From an uncultured Ruminococcus sp. (GTDB lineage Bacteria; Bacillota; Clostridia; Oscillospirales; Acutalibacteraceae), in the NCBI GenBank assembly GCA_902777275.1, contig CACYTI010000001.1, positions 62,001 to 126,000 of the forward strand: a stretch of DNA of 64,000 bases, read 5' to 3'. Both the position numbers and the translations under genes were made by a program. Shown in pieces: positions 16,952 to 24,817 of the stretch; position 1 is the stretch's first letter; each line of letters opens with the position of its first letter. Below the pieces are notes generated by a model. The model searched no databases. It was not told the DNA's origin and saw nothing but the letters and a program-made list of their open reading frames with translations.

Positions 16952-18405
16952 TAAATCTCCTCCGTTTCTGCGAAATTCTGAACCCTTATCGTGTGCTTTG
17001 ACAGCTCCTTCCAGCCCGCTCTCACGAACACATCACGCATCGTGTGTATCGAGAACGGCGACAACGAGGAAAGGTACGGCACGCCGAGCGAGGTTTTTGA
17101 GCACATACTTATGAGCACAAGCGCAGTCGCTAACACTATCCCCCACAGCCCGAGCAGTCCTCCGACTATCACTAAGATAAACCTCAGCATTGTGACGGGC
17201 GGATAAAGCGGCGAGGTTACATAGCTGCATATGGCGGCGGTCGCGACCACCATCAGTGTTGACGAGCTGATTATACCCGCCGTCACCGCGCTCTCGCCTA
17301 TCACAAGCGCGCCGACTATGCTGACCGCGTGCCCGAGTGATTTCGGTATCCTCAGCCCCGCCTCCTTCATTATCTCGTAAACGAACGTTATAAGAAGCAC
17401 CTCAAGCGTGACGGGCAGGGGCGTTTCGGAAAGAGATTTCGAGGTTTTTATCAGTATCCATGTCGGGAAATACTCCGGGTGGAACTGCGCGAACGCCGTG
17501 TAGATCGCGGGCAGGAACACCGAGAGCAAAAACGAGAGGTATTTCAGCACGCGAATAAACGCCGCGTAATAGGTGCGGTTGGAATAGTCGTCCACGCCCT
17601 GAAACTCCTCCACGAACAAATGCGGAACAAGCATGACGGCGGGCGTGCCGTCAACGATTATCGCGACCCTGCCCTCGGTCAGCTTTCCGCAAACGGTGTC
17701 GGGACGCTCGGATATCCCGACGCCCGAAAACAGGCGGCTGGTATGCCTGTCCTCAAGGTATTCGGAAAGATAGCCCGACGCCAATACCGTCTCCAAATCG
17801 CAGGCTGAAAGCCGCTGTCTGAGCTGTTGAAGAAGCTTTGGCGAAACGGCGTTTTGAAGATAGCACAGCATGAGCTGTGTGCGTGATTTTTTTCCTGCGG
17901 TCATCTGCTCAAATACCAAGTCGGGGCTTTTTATCCGACGGCGTATCAGCGACATATTGACGCGCAGCGGCTCGGTAAAGCCCTCGCGCGAGCCTCTCTG
18001 AACGACCTCGCTTTCGGGCTCGCTGACTCCCCTGAACGCAAAGCCCTGCGCTCCCACGGCAATAAACCGCTCGACTCCGTCTACGGCGATCACTGCAAAG
18101 CCCGAGGTGATATAGGTTATGAGCTGTTCCAAGCCCTCAAACGCCGTTACATCTGATGAAGCAAGCACAGTGTAGAGTATCGCGTCAAAAATTTCGGTCG
18201 GTGAGCTGCCGCCAAACCTGTACGCCATTAGCGGATTGACCGCCGCCTGAGCCAAGCCCTCCTTATCGACCATGCCCTCCATTGTTATGACCGCAGCCGA
18301 GGTAAAAGAGTCGGACTGCAAAACGATCTCTCTAACCGACAAATCGGCGGAATTTGAGAAAAGCGCCTCCAAATCTCTCTTTAGTGTTTGGCTTGAAGCT
18401 TTCAC
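16951..18405 (-). CDS. gerA: Spore germination protein, GerA family A subunit
   Basis: 484-residue membrane protein with a soluble N-terminal half (about 1-240), including VQRGSREGFTEPLRVNMSLIRRRI, the most conserved stretch of the family. Four to five transmembrane segments follow (about 280-440), with PLPVTLEVLLITFVYEIMKEAG and RIPKSLGHAVSIVGALVIGE. In other spore formers it forms an ion channel opened by germinant. The start is GTG at 18405 with GGGGG upstream. It is the first gene of the ger operon. Presence of this operon is good evidence that the host makes endospores. Confidence 0.92.
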   Translation of the reverse strand: MKASSQTLKRDLEALFSNSADLSVREIVLQSDSFTSAAVITMEGMVDKEGLAQAAVNPLMAYRFGGSSPTEIFDAILYTVLASSDVTAFEGLEQLITYITSGFAVIAVDGVERFIAVGAQGFAFRGVSEPESEVVQRGSREGFTEPLRVNMSLIRRRIKSPDLVFEQMTAGKKSRTQLMLCYLQNAVSPKLLQQLRQRLSACDLETVLASGYLSEYLEDRHTSRLFSGVGISERPDTVCGKLTEGRVAIIVDGTPAVMLVPHLFVEEFQGVDDYSNRTYYAAFIRVLKYLSFLLSVFLPAIYTAFAQFHPEYFPTWILIKTSKSLSETPLPVTLEVLLITFVYEIMKEAGLRIPKSLGHAVSIVGALVIGESAVTAGIISSSTLMVVATAAICSYVTSPLYPPVTMLRFILVIVGGLLGLWGIVLATALVLISMCSKTSLGVPYLSSLSPFSIHTMRDVFVRAGWKELSKHTIRVQNFAETEEI

Positions 18406-18703
18406 TTAATGACCCCCTTTTTATGTAAGAGCGGAAGGGATCGTTGTATATCATCACGGATGATCAAAGATAAAACACAGATACCAACGCTTAAATTGGG
18501 CTTAGACAAGCCATTATCACAGACATCACAGAAATCACATATATGCTGCTTTCCAAAGCCGCCGAAAGCGCCCACCGGCGCGCGCTGCCTGTCGGCTCAG
18601 CCGGCCGTTAATAACAATTCTATCCCTTTTATCGTGAAATATTCGCTTTAAGCTGCGGCGCATAACTGTCCTTGAACCGGGAAATATTATAACCGGTGAT
18701 CAA

Positions 18704-19375
18704 ATGTTAATATCTGTAATCAGAACCGTAATTCTATACACATTTATAATATTGGCTATCAGACTGATGGGAAAGCGGCAGATAAGCGATATGCAGCCGA
18801 GCGAGCTTGTCGTAACAATGGTGATCTCCGACATCGCCTCCCTGCCCATGCAGAACACCTCACAGCCCTTGCTCAGCGGTGTGGTTCCCGTGTTAATGCT
18901 TGTTTCGCTTGAGGTGACTGTCAGTGTGCTTATGATGAAAAGCAGGCGGTTCAGGCAGCTCATCTGCGGCAGCCCCGTAGTCGTAATAGAGGACGGAAAA
19001 CTGCTCCAAAAGCAAATGCGGCGGCTGAGATTGACTACCGACGATCTCTGCGCCCAACTAAGGCAGCAGAATATTTTCTCTCTTGAAGACGTTCAGTACT
19101 GCATAATGGAAACAAACGGCGTTCTGAGTATTCTTGAAAAACCCGAAAAGCGCGTTCCGAACGCCGAGGAATGCGGGGCGCAAATCGACGACAACAAGAT
19201 CGAAACCGTGGTGATAAGCGACGGCACACTGATTGATTCGTCGTTGAAGCTTTGCGGAAGGGACAGCGCATTTATAAATAATATTCTAAATAAGAAAAAT
19301 ATCCCTATAAAGGATATCTTCATTATGACGCTCGACGGCAACGGAAAATATAATATAATCAGAAAGGAAAGCTGA
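18704..19375 (+). CDS. DUF421 (YetF-type) membrane protein
   Basis: 223 residues. Two or three N-terminal transmembrane helices (about 5-75) precede a soluble C-terminal domain. The segments RLMGKRQISDMQPSELVV and SPVVVIEDGKLLQKQMRRLRLTTDDL are characteristic of the DUF421/YetF family. Relatives in Bacillus occur in spore membranes and have been linked to spore resistance, which would suit the ger operon next door. The gene is divergent from gerA with a 298-bp gap holding no obvious sigma-A promoter. It is directly followed by the DUF4363 gene (TGA then ATG). Molecular role unknown. Confidence 0.88.
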   Translation: MLISVIRTVILYTFIILAIRLMGKRQISDMQPSELVVTMVISDIASLPMQNTSQPLLSGVVPVLMLVSLEVTVSVLMMKSRRFRQLICGSPVVVIEDGKLLQKQMRRLRLTTDDLCAQLRQQNIFSLEDVQYCIMETNGVLSILEKPEKRVPNAEECGAQIDDNKIETVVISDGTLIDSSLKLCGRDSAFINNILNKKNIPIKDIFIMTLDGNGKYNIIRKES

Positions 19376-19756
19376 ATGAAACGCCTTGTTATCTCCATCG
19401 CGCTCGTCCTGCTTGTGCTCGGCGCGTCGGTGTTTGAATTGCTTTATGTGTGCGCGCGCTCGGACGAATACGCTGACCGGATAGACAAAATTGAGGAGCT
19501 GATATACAGCGGGGACAATTCAACGGCTTTAAAAAATTGCGAAGCTCTTGAAAAAGACTGGGACGGCGAATCCAAAAAAATCTACACCCTGCTCATTCAC
19601 GACTATGTTGACAGCGTAGGAAACTGCCTCTCAAAAATGCGCTCTCATTTGGAAAACAACAGCCTTGATATGTACTTCGCCGAAAGCACGGGCGCAAAAA
19701 AAGCACTCGCCTCCATAAAAGGAAGCGAGTACCCATATTATGAAAATATTCTTTAA
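19376..19756 (+). CDS. DUF4363 family membrane-anchored protein
   Basis: 126 residues: one N-terminal transmembrane helix (about 4-26), then a helical, acidic extracytoplasmic part with KIEELIYSGDNSTALKNCEALEKDW. This matches the DUF4363 family found next to DUF421 in Clostridia. It starts directly after the DUF421 stop, so the two are coupled and probably form a complex. The 3' end is 15 bp from the convergent secF end. Function not known; the pairing is the main clue. Confidence 0.75.
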   Translation: MKRLVISIALVLLVLGASVFELLYVCARSDEYADRIDKIEELIYSGDNSTALKNCEALEKDWDGESKKIYTLLIHDYVDSVGNCLSKMRSHLENNSLDMYFAESTGAKKALASIKGSEYPYYENIL

Positions 19757-19771
19757 GCTGTGAGCGAGAAA

Positions 19772-20797
19772 TTATTTCGCCTTTGCCTCGGCTTTTTTTC
19801 TCGCCTTTCTGTTCTGCCACATAACCCACAAGGGTCCTGCAATGCAGATAGACGAATAGCAACCCGAGATAACGCCGATGATCATCGGAAGAGCAAAGCC
19901 CTTTACCGAAGCGATATTGAACACGGAAGCAACGACATAAACCGTAAGGATAGCCGAAAGCGTTGTTACCGAGGTCATGATCGTTCTTCTGATCGTCTTG
20001 GTGCAGCTCACGTTGAACACATTGTCAACCGAAATCTTTCTTCCCATGATCTTTCTCTGCTCGCGCACACGGTCGTAAATAACGATCGTATCGTTCAGGG
20101 AGTAACCGAGGATCATAAGAACAACGGCGATGAAGTTGGAGTCAACAGGCCAGCGGAAAATGACATACATGAAGTAGATCATGGCTACGTCGTGGAACAG
20201 CGCGACAAGCGCCATAACGCCCGCCGACAAACCGCCGATTTTCCTGAAGCGGAGCGTAACATAGAGCACCATGAGCACGCTCGCGATTCCGACCGCTACC
20301 AAGCATTTGAGCAGGAAGCTGAAGCCCATTGAAGCGTCTACCGAGTTTTCCTCAAGCAAAACGAATTTCGCGTCGGGATATTCATTTTGCAGGTCGCTGA
20401 GCAGCGTCGAGCCGATTTCATTGTCGATCGAGTTGTTGCCCGAGAACTGAACGGTTACGTTCTTGCCGGTGCTGCCAACCAAATCGCTTGAAAAAGATGT
20501 TGTGATTCTGTCTTCAGTCTTTTCCTGAATAAAATCGTGAAGGCTGTCCTCGCTGATTTTGTTGTCGCTGTCCTGATAGCTGAAGGTCAGCGCCGCGCCG
20601 CCCGAGAACTGAATGTCGAGCGTTGTTCCAAAGATAATATTGCAAATGATACCGATTACGATAATGCCGAGAGATACGCAAAAGAAGATTTTCTTTTTGC
20701 CGACGAAATCAATAATACGTTTTCCGCCGTTGTACTTCTCGCTGATTTCCTGAACGGTCATGGAAGCTTCCGCTTTTTTCTGAACATTACTTGCCAT
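19772..20797 (-). CDS. secF: Protein translocase subunit SecF
   Basis: 341 residues with six predicted membrane helices and one large periplasm-side-type loop after helix 1 (about 45-150). It shows the family motifs LDIQFSGGAALTF after helix 1 and AVVLMILGYSLNDTIVIYDRVRE in the C-terminal half. With SecD it uses the proton gradient to pull secreted proteins from SecYEG. The start ATG at 20797 has GGAGGTG six bases upstream; an earlier ATG at 20812 is five codons farther. It overlaps the secD end by eleven bases. Confidence 0.95.
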   Translation of the reverse strand: MASNVQKKAEASMTVQEISEKYNGGKRIIDFVGKKKIFFCVSLGIIVIGIICNIIFGTTLDIQFSGGAALTFSYQDSDNKISEDSLHDFIQEKTEDRITTSFSSDLVGSTGKNVTVQFSGNNSIDNEIGSTLLSDLQNEYPDAKFVLLEENSVDASMGFSFLLKCLVAVGIASVLMVLYVTLRFRKIGGLSAGVMALVALFHDVAMIYFMYVIFRWPVDSNFIAVVLMILGYSLNDTIVIYDRVREQRKIMGRKISVDNVFNVSCTKTIRRTIMTSVTTLSAILTVYVVASVFNIASVKGFALPMIIGVISGCYSSICIAGPLWVMWQNRKARKKAEAKAK

Positions 20798-22199
20798 TCT
20801 TAGCACCTCCATATAACCATGTATTTCTGAAGGCCTTATATCCCGCGATGCTTCTGAGCATGAGTCTTGAGCAGAAGATACCCATTATGAAGTTAGAGAT
20901 AACACCGACAAGCAGTGTGTAACCGAACGCGTAGATAGTACCGGTGGTGGATTCGCCGAAGATGAAAGAAAGGATGTTGGACGGACCGAATACCAGCATA
21001 AGAATGATGGATACGATTACAACCGTCATGTTACCGTCAATGATAGCGGCAAGAGAATTCTTTGTGCCCTTGTCAAGCGCGCCGTCAAGCGTTCTGCCGC
21101 CGCGCAGCTCTTCCTTGATACGCTCGGCTGTGATGACGTTACAGTCAACGCCCATACCGATCGACAGAATAAGACCCGCGATACCGGGAAGGGTCATTGT
21201 AAAGGACGGGAATACAGTGAAGTAACCCGAAATTGCGGCGATCATAAGAGCCATTTGTCCGATAAGCGAAATAACCGCGATAAAACCGGGCAAGCGGTAG
21301 AAAACGATCATTATGATAATGATTATCACAAAAGCGATTCCGGCTGCCCACGCCATTGCAAGCAGGGCGTTCTGACCCAAGGTGGGGCTGATGTTGCCGC
21401 GCGTTACGGTTTCAAGCTCAAAGGGAAGCGCACCCGCCTTGATTTTGTTGGCGAGATCTGTTGCGCTCGCGGCTGTGAAGCTTCCCGAAATTACAGCGTT
21501 GCCGTCGGTGATAACGTTGTTGACCGTAGGAGCGGAGATCATCTGGTCGTCCATCCAGATAGAAACGGTCTTGTCCTTGTATTCGGAAGTGATTTCCGCA
21601 AATTTTTCAGCGCCCTCGGGGGTGAGCTTGAGGTTAACAACATACTCGGGGTTCTGACCCTGCTCCTGCTGCATACCCGCAGTGGCGTCGGCAACCATTT
21701 TTCCGTCCATGAGGATCGTATCTTTTGTTTCTCCGGTGGGAGTTTTCAGGATGACGTTTCCGTTTTTGTCAACCGTCTCCGTCTCATAGGATTTGCCGGG
21801 TCGGAATGTGAGCTGAGCGGTCGCCGAGATCTCGCTTACCGCCTCGTTAGCGTTGTAATTCTTTTCGTCTGCCTTCCACGGAAAGCGAACAATGATCCTG
21901 TCGTTTGAAGAATCGGCGTACAACTCATAATCCGTGATACCGGAAGATATCATACGTTGTTCGATAGTCGCCTTTGCGGCGTCTAACTCTGCTTTAGTGG
22001 CGTCGTAATCATCCTTTGGCTTAAAGGTCGCATTTACGCCGCCGCTGATGTCAATTCCCCATCGTATATCGTTCAAGCCCTTGATTACCGTGACCTTGTT
22101 GTCGCCGTTGTAATAGGCTACGCCGAACACCGCGGTAAACGCAAAGGCTAAAATGAGCAAAGCAACGATGAAGAACACAGGCTTTGGAACCCTTTTCAT
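20787..22199 (-). CDS. secD: Protein translocase subunit SecD
   Basis: 470 residues. Helix 1 (about 8-30) is followed by LNDIRWGIDISGGVNATF, the family D-x-x-GG motif. A P1-type extracellular region runs to about 280. Five C-terminal helices include LPGIAGLILSIGMGVDCNVI and ALDKGTKNSLAAIIDGN. It works with SecF. The pair is in the usual order, separate rather than fused, and is transcribed from a strong promoter through an unusually structured leader. Confidence 0.96.
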   Translation of the reverse strand: MKRVPKPVFFIVALLILAFAFTAVFGVAYYNGDNKVTVIKGLNDIRWGIDISGGVNATFKPKDDYDATKAELDAAKATIEQRMISSGITDYELYADSSNDRIIVRFPWKADEKNYNANEAVSEISATAQLTFRPGKSYETETVDKNGNVILKTPTGETKDTILMDGKMVADATAGMQQEQGQNPEYVVNLKLTPEGAEKFAEITSEYKDKTVSIWMDDQMISAPTVNNVITDGNAVISGSFTAASATDLANKIKAGALPFELETVTRGNISPTLGQNALLAMAWAAGIAFVIIIIIMIVFYRLPGFIAVISLIGQMALMIAAISGYFTVFPSFTMTLPGIAGLILSIGMGVDCNVITAERIKEELRGGRTLDGALDKGTKNSLAAIIDGNMTVVIVSIILMLVFGPSNILSFIFGESTTGTIYAFGYTLLVGVISNFIMGIFCSRLMLRSIAGYKAFRNTWLYGGAKNGK

Positions 22200-22334
22200 G
22201 CCTTAAAAAACCTCCGTATAATTTTGTTGTAAGCAACAGAAAAAACCGCTTGAGCGGTTTTATTGCGCTTGATGATCTGAATATCACGCAAAAAAACTCT
22301 GCTATGCGTGCATACTTACAGACATAACAGAGTT
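22200..22334 (-). promoter_or_regulatory. Structured secDF leader with two terminator-like hairpins
   Basis: Between the promoter and the secD ATG the transcript first forms a 12-bp stem (22295-22306 with 22323-22334, one G-U) followed by seven U. It then forms a 9-bp stem AAAACCGCU/AGCGGUUUU (22242-22261) followed by U's. The ribosome site CGGAGG is about 30 bases farther on. Either stem could stop transcription, so this looks like an attenuation-type leader. No known riboswitch class was recognised, and no convincing leader peptide. Confidence 0.6.
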
Positions 22335-22363
22335 ATTATAAGTTTTTTTTACTAAAATGTCAA
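22335..22363 (-). promoter_or_regulatory. Consensus promoter for secDF
   Basis: Minus strand TTGACA, 17-bp spacer, TATAAT: a perfect sigma-A match. Transcription would start around 22328, right at the first leader hairpin. Confidence 0.85.
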
Positions 22364-22722
22364 TAGAATAGAGAATATTTGTATGTATTTTTTCAATGTT
22401 TTAATTGGCAGGAAACGCAAGCGATTGATCGGAAGGTGGCAGCGGACATTGTTTAACGCTTATCATACGTTTCAAATCAGTTTGTGGCGACAGGGCTTGC
22501 GCCTGTCCTCGGGCGTTGAGCAAAACGATGTGTTTCCCATTGACGATCGGGCGGAAAACAAACATCGGTGCAAGGGCGCATACACGGGTGTGTCCCTGCG
22601 ATGTCAAGGTAATGTTTACTGTCCATTTTACCATTACTGCCATAGGGACAGCCGTAGCAGGCAGGCAACCCTTTTGTCGCTTTGCGACATTTCCCTTTGA
22701 AAGGGGAATCACCTTGCGGCTG
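22364..22722. other. Non-coding gap upstream of secDF
   Basis: About 360 bp with no credible gene. It contains the long palindromic repeat copy C (22483-22609); the rest shows no recognisable signal apart from the decayed dockerin gene beginning at 22723. Confidence 0.6.
22483..22609. repeat. Dispersed palindromic repeat, long form, copy C
   Basis: About 127 bp. Aligns with the reverse complement of copy B, sharing GGGCGTTGA-CAAAACG, the central GTGTTTC and AAACAAAC segments, and the closing hairpin GGGCGCATACACGGGTGTGTCCC. The outer arm is more diverged than in B. Confidence 0.75.
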
Positions 22723-23443
22723 TCAGACTAACCGGACGTCAAACTCGGCAAGGTATCTCTGCAAGAACGTAGCGTCCTCCACGGTCACTTCTCCGTCGCC
22801 GTTTACGATTGCTGCCGTCAAAATCGTAATCGTCCTGATGATACACGACCTTTCCGACACATTTCAGACCGGGATCCTCAAATTTCGCGCCCCAATCAGT
22901 TTCATAGAAAGCCGGCGTTACCGATTTCGGTAAGCGACGACGGAACGTGAATATCAGCTAAATTGGAGCAGCCGATAAACGCCGATTCACCGATACGCGC
23001 GACCGAGTCCGGGATATCCGTTTTTTTGAGAGAGCTGCAGCCCTGAAACGCGAAATCGTCGATTTCGGTAAGCGCACATGGATCTGAAAGCGTCACCTTG
23101 CTCTGACACGGACAATCGGCAAACATACACTCGCTGATTTTTATAAGAGAACTTCCGATAACAGCCTCAGTGAGATTGGTGCAGTTTCTGAACGCGTTCC
23201 CGCGGATACAGGTGACAGTATCGGGGATAACAACAACCGAAATAACAATATCGGAAGTAAGGAATACAGAGGAGCCGATTGTTGAAACGCTATATCCCCC
23301 GATATTTGACGGAATGAAAATGTAGGAATCATACCCGGTATAAGCTGTGATCATCGCCGTGCCGTCATCGAGAACGCTGTATGTATATTCTCCGTCAGTC
23401 TCCGCAGAGGCGGACAGAGGAGCGACAGAGAGCCTTTTTTCAT
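22723..23443 (-). pseudogene. Decayed BspA-like LRR-dockerin surface protein gene
   Basis: A good ribosome site (GGAGG) and ATG at 23443 begin a signal peptide, but its hydrophobic core appears deleted and the frame shifts within about ten codons. The frame resumes as APLSASAETDGEYTYSV, then runs as leucine-rich repeats of the IPDSVARIGESAFIGCSNL type to 22902. There an extra T causes a stop inside what should read GFYETDWG. A further frameshift near 22800 separates YDFDG from NGDGEVTVEDATFLQRYLAE, the second half of a type I dockerin. At least three lesions, so not a working gene. It was probably a relative of the intact gene at 23700. Confidence 0.8.
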
Positions 23444-23570
23444 TGCATAACCTCCACAGGCAGAAAAAAGGTTTTTCATTCCTACTATTTGTTTTGATTA
23501 TATCATACTTTGGTTTTTATCATAATCCAAATTTTGCCTGAAGAATTTAGTAGATTTGCATAATAAGAAA

Positions 23571-23604
23571 ATCTCCCACCCGGAGCTTGATCCGAACAGG
23601 AGAT
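23571..23604 (-). terminator. Terminator downstream of the LRR-dockerin gene
   Basis: Minus strand ATCTCC/GGAGAT outer stem with an inner CGGA/TCCG stem, followed by TTTTC. It lies about 95 bp past the gene's stop and would end the transcript carrying the giant gene, the 43-codon gene and the LRR-dockerin gene. Confidence 0.6.
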
Positions 23605-23699
23605 GTTTCATTATGATTCGGGACCGGTCGACTTTGCGCCGATTTTATTGTACCGCCCGCCCTTTTGCTGACAGGAAACAAAACGTTTGATTCAGCATT

Positions 23700-24599
23700 T
23701 TATTGCATCATGACTTGACCAATGTTGTATTCCGTGTCATATTCCGCAAGATAGAGCTGCAATTCGGTAGCGTCGTCGATATCCACCACTCCGTCGCCGT
23801 TGATATCTGCGGCGTGGCAGTAAATACCCTCTAATTCTTCCAGCTCGGCAACATGGCGCTGAACAGCGGTGACGTCGTTAACATTCACGCTGTTGTCGCC
23901 GTTGGCGTCGCCAAGCATAATGCCGTCCAAAAGCACGTAAGGAATTTCATATTCAGTTGCATATGCGTATGCGTATGAGCCGTAATATACTCCAAGAGTC
24001 AGATTAGGACAGTTTTGGAAGGAAGATTCCTGAATTGAATCAACTTCTCTTGAAAGCTCAAGGTATTCCAGTGAATTACAATCAGCAAAAGCGTAATAGC
24101 CTATTCTCTGAACATTGCCGTTCAAAGTAACATTTTGCAGCGAAGTGCAATAATAAAAGCATTGATCGGGAATTTCGGTCACATTAGAATTGTCTGTGAC
24201 AGTGGGCAATGAAGAACATTGCTGAAACGCCGACATATTAATAGACGTCACACACTCGGGAATAATCAGTTCCTCATTAATTGCCGAGCACCCCTTAAAG
24301 GCGCTCATTCCGATTCTTTCAAGATGCTTAACTTCAGACAAATCTAACTTGGTAATCTCGGTATTGTTTTTGCAAGCATTGTTCGCAATTGAATAAACAT
24401 ATCGTTCGTTTATGGAATCCGGAACAGACAACTCCGGCGTACGATTATCCCAGCCGCATAAGGAAATGTTATAGTTATTGATAAATGTATAGGAATAACC
24501 CTCATATTCATATACCGTGGCAGCGCCTGCGTTTATTACAAACGAAAAGCAGGCAGCTAAGCCAACAAACCCTGCGGCTACTCTTTTAACACTTTTCAT
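23700..24599 (-). CDS. Secreted BspA-like leucine-rich repeat protein with C-terminal type I dockerin
   Basis: 299 residues. Signal peptide of about 26 residues (GFVGLAACFSFVINAGA). About six LRR_5 units lie between residues 60 and 215, for example RIGMSAFKGCSAINE and RIGYYAFADCNSLEYLELS. The dockerin (about 228-290) has two calcium-loop repeats: DANGDNSVNVNDVTAVQRHV and DINGDGVVDIDDATELQLYL. Dockerins bind cohesin modules, so the protein is probably displayed on a cohesin-bearing scaffold coded elsewhere. It follows the 43-codon gene after a strong hairpin, and a decayed paralogue lies just downstream. The binding target of the LRR part is unknown. Confidence 0.88.
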   Translation of the reverse strand: MKSVKRVAAGFVGLAACFSFVINAGAATVYEYEGYSYTFINNYNISLCGWDNRTPELSVPDSINERYVYSIANNACKNNTEITKLDLSEVKHLERIGMSAFKGCSAINEELIIPECVTSINMSAFQQCSSLPTVTDNSNVTEIPDQCFYYCTSLQNVTLNGNVQRIGYYAFADCNSLEYLELSREVDSIQESSFQNCPNLTLGVYYGSYAYAYATEYEIPYVLLDGIMLGDANGDNSVNVNDVTAVQRHVAELEELEGIYCHAADINGDGVVDIDDATELQLYLAEYDTEYNIGQVMMQ

Positions 24600-24618
24600 T
24601 ATTTCACCTCTTCCTTTT

Positions 24619-24652
24619 AGTACAGGCAGCGCCGTTTGGTACTGCCTGTACT
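24619..24652 (-). promoter_or_regulatory. Perfect 11-bp stem-loop ahead of the LRR-dockerin gene
   Basis: AGTACAGGCAG pairs with CTGCCTGTACT around a 12-base loop. It lies between the stop of the 43-codon gene and the ribosome site of the LRR-dockerin gene. The minus-strand sequence after it is A-rich rather than T-rich, so it is more likely a processing or stability element than a terminator. Confidence 0.6.
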
Positions 24653-24668
24653 TGGCAATTACGATAAA

Positions 24669-24800
24669 TCAGCCGAGATCGTCATCATCACCGTCAACAC
24701 TTGGTTGCTCTACAATACTGTGACGACGAATTTCTTCCATAATTTGTCCGAAACTATACTTGAAAATATCAAATTCGGGAGATTCATATTCTTTTTTCAA
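24669..24800 (-). CDS. 43-residue acidic-tailed small protein, unknown function
   Basis: A TTG start at 24800 has GGAGGTG at good spacing, only 17 bp after the stop of the giant surface protein gene. The product starts MKKEYESPEFDIFKYSFGQ, continues through a charged helix-like IMEEIRRHSI segment, and ends in an acidic GDDDDLG tail. No membrane segment or signal peptide. The layout (conserved-looking Y-x-x-PEF leader, short variable tail) resembles small proteins common in gut Clostridia and also resembles peptide precursors, but no modifying enzyme is adjacent. Translational coupling suggests a role tied to the giant protein. Function is not known; that it is a gene is likely from the ribosome site and spacing. 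Confidence 0.65.
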   Translation of the reverse strand: MKKEYESPEFDIFKYSFGQIMEEIRRHSIVEQPSVDGDDDDLG

Positions 24801-24817
24801 TTTATGCACCTCCAAAT

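Noticed and set aside
18406..18703. Open frame of 80 codons and possible sporulation promoter between gerA and the DUF421 gene
   Set aside because: The frame lacks a ribosome site and family features; candidate -35/-10 pairs for sigma-G had wrong spacing.
22402..22731. Overlapping open frames of 60-105 codons upstream of secD
   Set aside because: They coincide with palindromic repeat copy C on both strands, a usual source of false open frames.
24669..24800. Calling the 43-residue product a RiPP precursor
   Set aside because: No radical-SAM, lanthipeptide, YcaO or other modifying enzyme and no dedicated peptidase or ABC exporter lies nearby, so only a neutral description is supported.
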